Source: Thalassospira profundimaris
GTDB taxonomy: Bacteria > Pseudomonadota > Alphaproteobacteria > Rhodospirillales > Thalassospiraceae
Direction: 5' to 3'
Length of the DNA stretch: 64,000 nucleotides
Assembly (NCBI RefSeq): GCF_003326675.1
Contig: NZ_JPWF01000021.1
Span: 1 to 64,000, forward strand
The translations under genes were made by a program, and so were the position numbers. This document shows, piece by piece, positions 52,416 to 63,597 of the stretch; the first letter of the stretch is position 1; the number at the start of each line of letters is the position of its first letter. The notes below the pieces were generated by a model. The model did no database searches. It saw only the letters and a program-made list of their open reading frames with translations, and had not been told where the DNA came from.

Positions 52416-54056
52416 ATGAAATCTGGTTATCTTCGCGGACTTTGGGCCGCGTCGCTGGCATTGATGGTGGTTGATGGCATCAGCAATGCAGCATTCGCAC
52501 AAGATCAGGACGGTCCCAAATGGGGGCCTCATATCGATTTTGAAGGTAAGGCAGGCACAAAGCGCAACCTTGGCGAAGCCGACATGTTTCTTCCTGTCCT
52601 GCAAGATGATGTCAGCATGCTGTTTGCAAATTTGCGGGCCCGCATGGATGATGATGACAGCCGCGAGGGCAATTTCGGACTTGGCGTCCGTCACATGCTT
52701 GGCAATGGCTGGAACCTTGGCGGAATCGCGTATTTTGACCGGCGCAAAAGCCCGCTCGGCAATATGTTCAACCAGGTAACTTTCGGCGCCGAAGCCCTTT
52801 CGATGGATTGGGACCTGCGTGCCAACGCCTATATCCCGGTCGGGCGCACATCTTATGATGTTGATTCCCTGAGCACCGCAACTGTTTCCGGCTCAACAAT
52901 TACATTTCGCGGCGGCGAGGAACGATCCCTTGACGGTTTTGATGCCGAACTTGGCTGGCGCTTGCCGTTCTTTGACGAAGATGCCGGGCAACAATTGCGC
53001 GTTTATGGCGGCGGATACCGTTTTGCTGATGACAAGGCTGGCATGATTGCCGGACCACGCGGGCGAATTGACCTGACTTTTGATGAAGTTCCGTTCCTTT
53101 GGGAAGGTTCGCGCTTTAACCTTGGTGCTGAAATCCAGCATGACGACCCGCGCGGCACCCAAAGCTTTGCCGTGTTCCGGCTTCGTATCCCGCTTCAGGT
53201 ATTTGCAGGTCGCAGTTCATCGCGCCCAACCTTGACCCCGATGGAACGGCGCATGGCCGACCCGGTCATCCGTGACGTTGATGTGGTCAGCCAGTCTGGC
53301 ACATTCGGCCCGGCCGAGACCGCCACAACGACGTCAGGTAATGCAATCACGGTCCTGGACAGCACATCAATCACAACTGCAAACCTTGGAACTGCGGTTG
53401 CCAATGCAGGCGCAAACTCCACCGTCATCCTGCAAGGCAGCTATACGGGGATGAACAACAGCAAAATCACGCTTCAATCGGGTCAAACATTGATGGCAGG
53501 CGGCACAATGGTTGTAAAATCCCCGTCCGGGCGCACGGCGACCATAACAATGGGATCGGCCTCTATCTCGGGCACCGGCCAAGTCGCAAGTTCGGTGGCC
53601 AGCCTGATCCAGATGGGCAATAACAGCACACTCGACGGCATAACCCTTAGCAACACCGCGAACGGCGGAAACGGCGTCGCAACCATTCTGGTCAGTGGTG
53701 TATCGAACGTCACCATCAAAAACAGCACGTTAACCGCTTCCACGACCGGCAACTCCTCGACACCGATCTTTATAGAATCTGGCGCCAGCAACGTCACAAT
53801 TACCGGCAATACATTAAGTGCGATTGGCGGCGGGTCTCAACGCGCGGCTGGCGGTGCCATGATGAACGTCGCAAGCAATGTGACATTCTCGAATAACTCG
53901 GTCACTGCATCCAACAGTACCGACCTTGTTTCACTGTTTGTAAGGGACGTCACAAACCTGTCCGGTTCCGGCAACACCAGAAATTCCGGGAACTGTGTGA
54001 CATCGGGCACCAATACCGGTTCGGTAAGCTTTACCGACAGCACCACCTGCCCGTAA
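52416..54056 (+). CDS. Inverse autotransporter (intimin/invasin-type barrel) with beta-helix-like passenger
   Basis: A 546-residue outer-membrane protein. A signal peptide (about 1-28, ending NAAFA) is followed by an inverse-autotransporter beta-barrel domain at about 35-275: WGPHIDFEGKAGTKRNLGEAD, LFANLRARMDDDDSREGNFGLGVRHML and FNLGAEIQHDDPRGTQSFAVFRLRIPL are its marks. The C-terminal passenger (about 330-546) has short repeated NVTI and NNSxxTAS-like strands, as in right-handed beta-helices, and it ends with Cys near the C-terminus. It should display the passenger on the cell surface. The Ig-like domains of intimins are absent. Ribosome binding site weak. Confidence 0.85.
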   Translation: MKSGYLRGLWAASLALMVVDGISNAAFAQDQDGPKWGPHIDFEGKAGTKRNLGEADMFLPVLQDDVSMLFANLRARMDDDDSREGNFGLGVRHMLGNGWNLGGIAYFDRRKSPLGNMFNQVTFGAEALSMDWDLRANAYIPVGRTSYDVDSLSTATVSGSTITFRGGEERSLDGFDAELGWRLPFFDEDAGQQLRVYGGGYRFADDKAGMIAGPRGRIDLTFDEVPFLWEGSRFNLGAEIQHDDPRGTQSFAVFRLRIPLQVFAGRSSSRPTLTPMERRMADPVIRDVDVVSQSGTFGPAETATTTSGNAITVLDSTSITTANLGTAVANAGANSTVILQGSYTGMNNSKITLQSGQTLMAGGTMVVKSPSGRTATITMGSASISGTGQVASSVASLIQMGNNSTLDGITLSNTANGGNGVATILVSGVSNVTIKNSTLTASTTGNSSTPIFIESGASNVTITGNTLSAIGGGSQRAAGGAMMNVASNVTFSNNSVTASNSTDLVSLFVRDVTNLSGSGNTRNSGNCVTSGTNTGSVSFTDSTTCP

Positions 54057-54085
54057 GAAACAAGAATGCCGACAACCAAATAAAA

Positions 54086-54118
54086 TGCGCCCGGTGCGAT
54101 ATCCTCGCACCGGGCGCA
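54086..54118. terminator. Terminator between the autotransporter and dgoA
   Basis: TGCGCCCGGTGCGA (54086-54099) pairs perfectly with TCGCACCGGGCGCA (54105-54118). A TTTTATTT tail lies on the minus strand and TTTT a few bases on in the plus direction, so it serves both genes. Confidence 0.85.
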
Positions 54119-54141
54119 AACATTTTCAGTCGGCCTTTGTC

Positions 54142-54798
54142 TTAGCCAAACACTGCGTCATGGGCACGCACATAGGCAACCGCCGCATCCGAAACCGCGG
54201 CAACACTCATGCCGGGTTTGTAGATACCCGAACCTAGCCCGAACCCGTCACAGCCCGCCTTGGCATAGGTGGCAAAATCATCCGGACCAACGCCACCAAC
54301 CGCATAAACCGGCATGCTGGCGGGCAGAACCGCACGCATGGCCTTGATGCCATCTGCCCCAATGATGCTGGCCGGAAAGATTTTAAGGCCGTCAGCCCCG
54401 GCCTTGATCGCGGCAAAGCATTCGGTCGGAGTCAGCACCCCCGGCCAGGACCCCATGCCCAGTTCTTTGGTCTTGGCGATCACCTCGATATCGCAATTGG
54501 GCGAGACGATGAATTCACCCGATGCCGCTTTGACATTGGCGACATCCTCCGTGGTCAGCACAGTACCCGCCCCGATCAGGGCGCTATCACCAACCGCTTC
54601 TTTCATCGCTGTGATGCTTTTAAGCGGTTCGGGGGAATTCAGGGGAACTTCGATCATGGTGATCCCCGCCGCCACAAGGGCACGCGCCATATCGGCGGCC
54701 TCGACCGGCTTCACACCACGCAGGATCGCAATCAGGCGACGGTGTTTCGAACCACTCACCGCATCCGTAATTTGCTCTGCAACATATGATGGCGCCAT
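54142..54798 (-). CDS. dgoA: 2-dehydro-3-deoxy-6-phosphogalactonate aldolase
   Basis: A 218-residue KDPG/KDPGal-family aldolase cleaving 2-dehydro-3-deoxy-6-phosphogalactonate to pyruvate and glyceraldehyde 3-phosphate. The general-acid region is IEVPLNSPEPL near residue 45, and the Schiff-base Lys is in GADGLKIFPASIIG near 135; GAGTVLTTEDV and FIVSPNCD are also typical. AGGAATTG precedes the ATG. The gene lies four bases after the kinase gene that makes its substrate, so the two form the DeLey-Doudoroff galactonate unit. No galactonate dehydratase or transporter gene is nearby in the window. Confidence 0.93.
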   Translation of the reverse strand: MAPSYVAEQITDAVSGSKHRRLIAILRGVKPVEAADMARALVAAGITMIEVPLNSPEPLKSITAMKEAVGDSALIGAGTVLTTEDVANVKAASGEFIVSPNCDIEVIAKTKELGMGSWPGVLTPTECFAAIKAGADGLKIFPASIIGADGIKAMRAVLPASMPVYAVGGVGPDDFATYAKAGCDGFGLGSGIYKPGMSVAAVSDAAVAYVRAHDAVFG

Positions 54799-54802
54799 GA
54801 TC

Positions 54803-55822
54803 TCAATTCCTTTGTGATGCGTTTGTTAGTACCTGCCGGGCTTGTGTCAGTCCGGCGAGGGTAATTGATGTTCCGTCCATCGGGGTGGCTTTATGTCCAT
54901 GTACGGCAAGAGCTTCCTGATAAAGCGATGCCAGCTTGCCCGCACCGATCAGGGCAATTTCCTCGTCCATCTGCAACAGCCCCAGCACATCGGCAATCTC
55001 CGCCCCGATCACGGTTCCGGACAAAACGGCGACACCGGACGGCACTGCCTGCCCTTCGCGGGCGACCAATGCCCCGGCCCGCACGGTAAACAGGCTATGC
55101 AAAAAGCCGCTCGGCTGCGCCTTGGCAGCGCGGATGGCATCGGCAAAGGCCGCGTCATCCCAATCGTCCCCGACCGAATGACGCAGGATCGAGTTCTGTG
55201 ACAAAAGCGCAAAGACCTCGCCACTCATATACGTACGAAAACCGGTGATTTTTCCATCGGCGACCCGCGCCCATTTCGAATGGGTGCCGGGCAAACATAC
55301 CCAACCGGCAAAATCCGGGTTCTGTTTCATAAAGCCGACAAGCTGGGTTTCCTCGCCGCGCATGACATCGGCATCCTCGCGCTGACACAGGCCGGGCAGG
55401 ATCGAAACTGTAATGCGAGGATCCCTCACATTTGGATTTACCGCCCCGTGGGCAAGATCGGACGAGCTTGCCGGCACATCGCAATAGGGGGCTTCGCGCC
55501 ACCCCTGCTTGGCCCCGGCCATCCCGCAGATGACAACCGGGACATCACGCGCATCGGGTGCAAGCCAGCCATCAATCAATCCGACCAGAACACCTTCAAA
55601 TGACAGCTTGTCGTCACCTGCAATAGCATTCATCCCCAAAGGACTTTGCGCCTCTGCCAGAATGTCAGCGCTATCACCCATCGCCCAGACACGCAGGTTC
55701 GATGTGCCCCAGTCAACCGCGATCCAGCTTGGGATGCCTGCGGGGGATGAAGAATGATGTGATGAAGCCGTCAACGCCCTGCCCTTTGTGCTTGCCTGCA
55801 AGGCCTCCGTTTCGGGTGCCAT
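54803..55822 (-). CDS. dgoK: 2-dehydro-3-deoxygalactonokinase
   Basis: A 339-residue kinase phosphorylating 2-dehydro-3-deoxygalactonate for the aldolase encoded next. The ATP-binding start of the fold is WIAVDWGTSNLRVWAMG near residue 32; the DgoK-type blocks PVVICGMAGAKQGWREAPYCDVPA near 96 and FVCLPGTHSKWARV-like WVCLPGTHSKW near 175 are clear. The first 28 residues are a poorly conserved extension, so the start could be later; the ATG has only a distant AGGAAT. It opens a two-gene operon with dgoA. No gene sits in the 160 bases before it. Confidence 0.92.
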   Translation of the reverse strand: MAPETEALQASTKGRALTASSHHSSSPAGIPSWIAVDWGTSNLRVWAMGDSADILAEAQSPLGMNAIAGDDKLSFEGVLVGLIDGWLAPDARDVPVVICGMAGAKQGWREAPYCDVPASSSDLAHGAVNPNVRDPRITVSILPGLCQREDADVMRGEETQLVGFMKQNPDFAGWVCLPGTHSKWARVADGKITGFRTYMSGEVFALLSQNSILRHSVGDDWDDAAFADAIRAAKAQPSGFLHSLFTVRAGALVAREGQAVPSGVAVLSGTVIGAEIADVLGLLQMDEEIALIGAGKLASLYQEALAVHGHKATPMDGTSITLAGLTQARQVLTNASQRN

Positions 55823-55982
55823 TGCCGCTTGTTTTATTCCTCATACTATTGGCCGGATGAATGGTCAATCCATCCCGAAGGAAATCGCAGAACAGCTTTT
55901 GCAAAGACACCACATCATATGCGCAAACGTATGTGCGCAGCACAAATACCCCAAACGTCCGAACATCCCAAAGCCCCCACCG

Positions 55983-56972
55983 TCACACCGGCGTTTCCGC
56001 CCTATTTGGGGCCAGTAACCGCTGATGTGATCGCCAGTTCTGGGCCTCAATAAACACCTTGGACACTTCGGGAATGGCGGCACGGATATCAGTTTCAAGC
56101 CGCGATACCGCGGCCTCAACCTGGGGCGAGCCGATCTGATCATCGAAATCGACACTGACGCAGACAATCACATTTTGCGGTCCGTGATGGAGTGTAATGA
56201 TTTCATTCACCCCGAGAATTCCCGGAATGGCGGCAACCATCCTGGCGATCTTTTCGCGGCTTTGCGCATTGGCGCTTTCACCAATCAACAGCCCCTTGCA
56301 TTCGACCGCCAGGAAAAAGGCCGTCACCGCCAGAATAAGCCCGATCATCACTGATGCCAGCCCGTCAAGAACCGGCATATCAAACAGATAAGCCGCCGCA
56401 ATCCCGACAAAGGCCACCAGCAGCCCGCACAATGCGGCTGAATCCTCAAACAGGATGACAAACACCGTCGGGTCCTTGCTGCTATGCACGGCCTTGATGA
56501 TTGTCTTATCGGGGTTCTGGGCGCGAAAGGTTTTATAGGCCGTGCGAAAAGCCGCCCCTTCAAGCACCATCGCAATGATCAGGATTGAAAACACGACGTG
56601 ATATGTCCGGATATCAAATCCGCCAAACGATGCCACCACATGAATATCAAGCGCATGCGGATGAAGGATTTTATCCACCCCTTCCCAGATTGAAACACCC
56701 GCCCCCAATCCGAAAATCATCACCGCAACCAGAAACGACCAGAAATAGGTCTCCTTCCCATAGCCAAGCGGATGCCGCACATCGGGCTCCTGATGCGACA
56801 GCTTCAACCCCAAAAGCAACAATCCCTGATTGCCCGTATCCACCAGCGAATGGATGCCTTCCGACATCATCGCTGCAGAACCGGTAATCGCCGCCCCGGC
56901 AAACTTCGCCACAGCAATCAGCAGATTGGCCGCCGCGGCCATGTAAATGGCCCCCTTCGAGGAATGAGACAT
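55983..56972 (-). CDS. Cation diffusion facilitator family transporter
   Basis: A 329-residue inner-membrane metal/proton antiporter. About six helices fill residues 9-210; the HxxxD metal site in TM2 is SEGIHSLVDTGNQ near residue 36, and LIGESANAQSREKIARM begins the cytosolic C-terminal dimerisation domain with VNEIITLHHGPQNVIVCVSVDFDDQI. TM5 carries LFEDSAALCGLL (Asp near 182), not the usual DxxxD, so the metal may not be the FieF Fe/Zn type. I use the ATG at 56972 with GGATATC before it, not the GTG at 57011. Confidence 0.88.
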   Translation of the reverse strand: MSHSSKGAIYMAAAANLLIAVAKFAGAAITGSAAMMSEGIHSLVDTGNQGLLLLGLKLSHQEPDVRHPLGYGKETYFWSFLVAVMIFGLGAGVSIWEGVDKILHPHALDIHVVASFGGFDIRTYHVVFSILIIAMVLEGAAFRTAYKTFRAQNPDKTIIKAVHSSKDPTVFVILFEDSAALCGLLVAFVGIAAAYLFDMPVLDGLASVMIGLILAVTAFFLAVECKGLLIGESANAQSREKIARMVAAIPGILGVNEIITLHHGPQNVIVCVSVDFDDQIGSPQVEAAVSRLETDIRAAIPEVSKVFIEAQNWRSHQRLLAPNRAETPV

Positions 56973-59643
<2,671 letters not shown>

Positions 59644-59695
59644 GGCTTAAGCCTTTAAGATGATGTGAATACGAACTTTCCAGCTCTGAAACGAG

Positions 59696-59728
59696 AACAC
59701 CCCCGGTCGGATGGCCGGGGGTGTTTTT
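59696..59728 (+). terminator. Terminator of katG (left copy flanking the AT-rich insert)
   Basis: AACACCCCCGG (59696-59706) pairs with CCGGGGGTGTT (59715-59725), with an 8-base loop and a T-run. An almost identical hairpin lies at 63515-63548. Confidence 0.9.
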
Positions 59729-59846
59729 ATTTGATACTAGCTCGATTGCACCCTAAAACCACCGATGGTAGATTACAACTATTCATTGTCCACTATGAGA
59801 AGACAAAAGTCGGTTTTTTCAATTCACAACAACACATAGTATCCGA

Positions 59847-62132
59847 ATGAATTATGACCTGTCGTTTTTGAATGATAAAGAGTTTGAAGCCCTTGCAAAT
59901 GATATAATTCAAGAAAGAGAAGGCACAACTGTCGAACGCTTCAAGGCAGGTCGCGATTCCGGCATTGACGGCAGGTTTTATACAACAAACGATAAAACAG
60001 TCATAATTCAAAGCAAACATTGGCTCAAATCAGGATTACCTGCACTCACCAAACACTTGAAAAAAACTGAACTTCCTAAGATAAATAAAATATCGCCTGA
60101 TCGATATATACTAGTTACCTCATTAGGCTTAACTCCACAGAACAAAGAACATTTACAGAACTTACTTTCACCATACATATTATCTTCAAAAGACATCCTT
60201 GGATGTGACGACATACTAGATAGTATTTCGAAATCTTCTTCTATTGAAAAACGCCATTACAAACTTTGGCTTTCCAGTAGCTCAGTATTACAATTGATAC
60301 TAAATAACGCTGCTATTGGTCGAAGTTCTGCGAAGCAAGCAGAAATTACCGACTCATCCAAACGGTACGTACAAACTGAAAATTATCAAAGAGCTATTAA
60401 TAAGCTGGAGCAATCTAGAGCAATAATTATTACCGGAGAAGCTGGAATAGGAAAGACGACACTAGCTGATCAAATCTCTCTACACTACATTGCAAGAGAT
60501 TACGATTTTTGCGTAATAGAAAATGATATCTCCGAAGCTGAATCAATATTTCAAGAGGAAAAAAAACAGCTATTTTATTTCGATGATTTTTTGGGTCGAA
60601 ATTTTCTAACAGCACTTGAGGGTCACCAAGACAGCCACATAATAAACTTCATCAAACGCGTTTCGTCATCCAAACAAAAACGCTTCATCCTAACTTCTCG
60701 CACAACAATATTAAACCAAGGCAAATATCAAAGCGACCTATTCAATATCAATAAGGTTGAAAAAAGTGAATTTGAAATCAAAATTCAATCCATTAGCTTT
60801 TTTGATAGAGCACTAATTTTATACAGTCACATTTGGTTTGGTAATCTTTCTGAGGAACACATCTCCTCTCTATACTTTGACCAAAGATACATGAAAATTG
60901 TATGCCACCGAAACTACAACCCTCGCGTCATAAGCTTTATTACTGATCAAGATCGTTATTCTGGAATTCCAATAGAAAATTATTGGCAAGAAGTAGTGAA
61001 GACATTGGAAAACCCCAAAGATATTTGGGATAATGTGTTCGACAACCAACTGAATGCCATGAGCCGGCTAGCTGTATGCTTAGTGGTATTTAATGGAAGT
61101 CGAATTAGCGAACCAGAACTGCGTGAAGCATTCTGCAGTCAGACAGTTTCAGAGGGCATTGCAGCCCCATCTGAATCGGTCAATTCATTCACTCAATCCT
61201 TAAAAATTTGCGTCGGAGCTGTTCTCAATAGAACAATCGACTCTCGCCATCCTTCTCCATACATCAACCTTTTCAATCCGTCTGTTGCCGACTTTGTTAT
61301 TTCTCGGTTCATCGAAGATACGAATACGATAAAGCAGTTTTTTATACACCTAAACACCGTCGCCTCGCTTCAAAACCTAGAAGCATTAAAACGAAGCCAA
61401 ACCATCTCTCACGCCCAATTCACCGAAATACTACGCCACATAGAGATTCGAAAATTATCCGAGGGATCCCTTGAAACCAAATTTGAATACACAATAGAAT
61501 TATGCTCTCAAACCATCCGTTATAAACTTTATCAAAATAAAAAAACTCAAAAGCGAATAGAAGTTATTTCGAAGAAATTACTCGAGAACAGATACGATGA
61601 CGAAGATGATCTAACAAATGATATATGTATTATATTACAACACTTTATCAATACGTGCCCAACCAAAGAAAATAGCTCATTGATTTACGAGTTCATTGAA
61701 GATTACGAGACGACATTTCTAGATCATGAGCAATTAGATAGCCTTTACAATCTTGCCGACTGCCTCGATATCGAACGAAGAGACGACGCCTGTAAGATCG
61801 TTGAGGAAGCTTTGATAGAATTCTGGCAGGATCAAATTGACGAAATGATTAGTAGCGAACAAGCTTTGGAAGGCTTCTATGACATCCATGACACAACAGA
61901 CGCCTTTAATGCCGTCATTGACTTCTTGGAAGACAAGATCGGTTATGTTGGATTCACCCGAGAAAAATTAGCAAACTTGGCGGAATTCGCGAATATCGAT
62001 AGCCATATCGAAGCCAATATTGATGCCGAATCAAGACATCACGGCAACATAATCAGCCCAAACTCCAACTTCAGCAATAATATGACTGCATCAGAAGCAG
62101 AAGCTGTTCATGACCTATTCCAGCGCGATTGA
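59847..62132 (+). CDS. Predicted defence protein: Mrr-like nuclease fused to STAND NTPase (nSTAND3-like)
   Basis: A 761-residue protein. Residues 1-130 look like an Mrr-type PD-(D/E)xK nuclease: FLNDKEFEALANDIIQERE, then DSGIDGRF and VIIQSKHW carry the catalytic Asp and QxK. A P-loop NTPase follows: Walker A ITGEAGIGKTTLADQ near residue 200 and Walker B LFYFDDFLG near 240, with TSRTTIL as sensor. The last 350 residues are helical and unrecognised, probably the sensor. This architecture matches nSTAND3-type antiphage proteins that degrade DNA on sensing phage. Codon use is AT-rich, unlike the flanks, and no ribosome binding site is obvious. It was probably acquired horizontally. Confidence 0.8.
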   Translation: MNYDLSFLNDKEFEALANDIIQEREGTTVERFKAGRDSGIDGRFYTTNDKTVIIQSKHWLKSGLPALTKHLKKTELPKINKISPDRYILVTSLGLTPQNKEHLQNLLSPYILSSKDILGCDDILDSISKSSSIEKRHYKLWLSSSSVLQLILNNAAIGRSSAKQAEITDSSKRYVQTENYQRAINKLEQSRAIIITGEAGIGKTTLADQISLHYIARDYDFCVIENDISEAESIFQEEKKQLFYFDDFLGRNFLTALEGHQDSHIINFIKRVSSSKQKRFILTSRTTILNQGKYQSDLFNINKVEKSEFEIKIQSISFFDRALILYSHIWFGNLSEEHISSLYFDQRYMKIVCHRNYNPRVISFITDQDRYSGIPIENYWQEVVKTLENPKDIWDNVFDNQLNAMSRLAVCLVVFNGSRISEPELREAFCSQTVSEGIAAPSESVNSFTQSLKICVGAVLNRTIDSRHPSPYINLFNPSVADFVISRFIEDTNTIKQFFIHLNTVASLQNLEALKRSQTISHAQFTEILRHIEIRKLSEGSLETKFEYTIELCSQTIRYKLYQNKKTQKRIEVISKKLLENRYDDEDDLTNDICIILQHFINTCPTKENSSLIYEFIEDYETTFLDHEQLDSLYNLADCLDIERRDDACKIVEEALIEFWQDQIDEMISSEQALEGFYDIHDTTDAFNAVIDFLEDKIGYVGFTREKLANLAEFANIDSHIEANIDAESRHHGNIISPNSNFSNNMTASEAEAVHDLFQRD

Positions 62133-62643
62133 TTGGCATTGAACTCGCTTGCCAAGCTTGCAAACTGGTCAACACCTAATCATAGTCTTTAATTTAGCGA
62201 CGGCATTTACAGCAATTGACACTTCCACCGAAACACCATCTCCAAGGGAATGTAAAATTTATCGTCCATTGCATATGGATGAATATTCGCTTGGATCACA
62301 ACGGTAGCTTCGCAATTTCTATGTTAAATTGCCCTCGCCCGTCAAGTTACCAGCTGGCTAGACATCGATCTGCATACTTACCAATACCTTAATTGATGCA
62401 ACTAGTCGGGAGCTTAGTTCAAAGTAACTAGTACGACCAATGCCACTTTCAGATTGAGGCACCTTCGTCGATAAGCTACCCTCAAGAGTGTCGAAATCGG
62501 CAAGAAGCAAAATCCGGGCTAACGGATCAATAATGAGAAAGCGGTCTATCACCGCATCCCCTCGACGCTAAATCTGAAAACCTACGCAGCTACCTTTTCG
62601 GTGTTAAGCGGAAGGGTTCGCGCGTTCGAGCGAGGAAAACCTC
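62133..62643. other. AT-rich gap between the STAND gene and the CoiA-like gene
   Basis: 511 bases without a supported gene. A 64-codon minus frame with a GTG start (62358-62552) has a GGGGA upstream but no recognisable similarity, and I do not call it. The stretch may be a decayed gene of the insert or its regulatory region. Confidence 0.4.
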
Positions 62644-63471
62644 ATGAAACTTCAATTTGCTATCGTTGAAGGCATCAGAAAGCTGCCTTCTAAAGGCAGT
62701 CTTGGAAAATGCCCAAATTGCGGCGAAATAGTCATTTCCAAATGCGGAAATCAGCGAGTTCATCATTGGGCTCACAAATCAACAAGAGTTTGTGACACTT
62801 GGTGGGAGAACGAAACTCAGTGGCATATCGAATGGAAAAATCATTTTCCTCAAGACTGGCACGAGATTAGCCAATCGGACCAAAGTGGACAACGCCACAT
62901 TGCGGATGTCAAACGCCCTGACGGGTTTGTCGTTGAATTCCAGCACTCGCATATTTCAGAAGATGAGCGCGAACAACGGGAAGCGTTTTATGGCAGAATG
63001 GTCTGGGTTATTGACGCTCTCAGACTAAAGCGATCAACTCCCTGCTTCCAAAAGGCGATACGTACTGCAAGGCTCATCTGCCAAAACCCGATTGTTCTAC
63101 AAGTAGATGATACTAGCGCGCTCATAAAAAGATGGATCACGAGTAAGAAGGTGGTCTACTTCGACTTTGGCAATCATCAGATCACATCAGAAAAATTGCC
63201 ACAGTATAATTCACCGATGATCTGGCGACTTGATCCTTCAAGTACAATCTATCGCGCTCACCTAACACCACTTCCAAAGTCGCAACTGGTTGCAGACATT
63301 CGTACATGCCAAATGACGCAGCCATCTAAATCAGGCCTCTTTGAGCATATTCGCCTCAAAACCCAGCGACCACTAAGCCACGCACCAAAAACGACCACAG
63401 GCAAACCGTTAAAGGAGTTTGAACGCTACTTAGCTGCAAAACGCCGCCGACGTGCTGCGATTAGGCTGTAA
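62644..63471 (+). CDS. CoiA-like PD-(D/E)xK nuclease family protein
   Basis: A 275-residue protein of the CoiA-like family. The N-terminal zinc-ribbon part has CPNCGEIV and the HHWAHKS block near residue 42; the nuclease core follows near residue 90: RHIADVKRPDGFVVEFQHS supplies the Asp and ExQ catalytic residues, then EREQREAFYGRMVWVIDA. Family members include competence protein CoiA of Firmicutes, but in Proteobacteria they are mostly uncharacterised and often lie in mobile or defence regions. GAGG precedes the ATG. The C-terminus is basic (KRRRRAAIRL). It lies in the AT-rich insert with the STAND gene and may be its partner. Confidence 0.8.
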   Translation: MKLQFAIVEGIRKLPSKGSLGKCPNCGEIVISKCGNQRVHHWAHKSTRVCDTWWENETQWHIEWKNHFPQDWHEISQSDQSGQRHIADVKRPDGFVVEFQHSHISEDEREQREAFYGRMVWVIDALRLKRSTPCFQKAIRTARLICQNPIVLQVDDTSALIKRWITSKKVVYFDFGNHQITSEKLPQYNSPMIWRLDPSSTIYRAHLTPLPKSQLVADIRTCQMTQPSKSGLFEHIRLKTQRPLSHAPKTTTGKPLKEFERYLAAKRRRRAAIRL

Positions 63472-63514
63472 CTGCTTGCTAGAGCTAAGATAGTTAGGAG
63501 CTAGTACGCAAACG

Positions 63515-63548
63515 AAACACCCCCGGCCAATCGACCGGGGGTGTTTTT
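63515..63548. terminator. Terminator (right copy flanking the AT-rich insert)
   Basis: AAACACCCCCGG (63515-63526) pairs with CCGGGGGTGTTT (63535-63546), with an 8-base loop and T-run. Stem sequence is the same as at 59696-59725; the loop differs. It lies between the CoiA-like gene and the convergent alcohol dehydrogenase. Confidence 0.9.
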
Positions 63549-63597
63549 CTCTGCAGCCCGCAACAAACGTCACAACACCGCCTATATCACTCAGAAA

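Noticed and set aside
62358..62552. A 64-codon minus-strand gene in the gap of the defence insert
   Set aside because: A fair ribosome binding site is the only support; the sequence shows no recognisable family and could be chance in an AT-rich gap.
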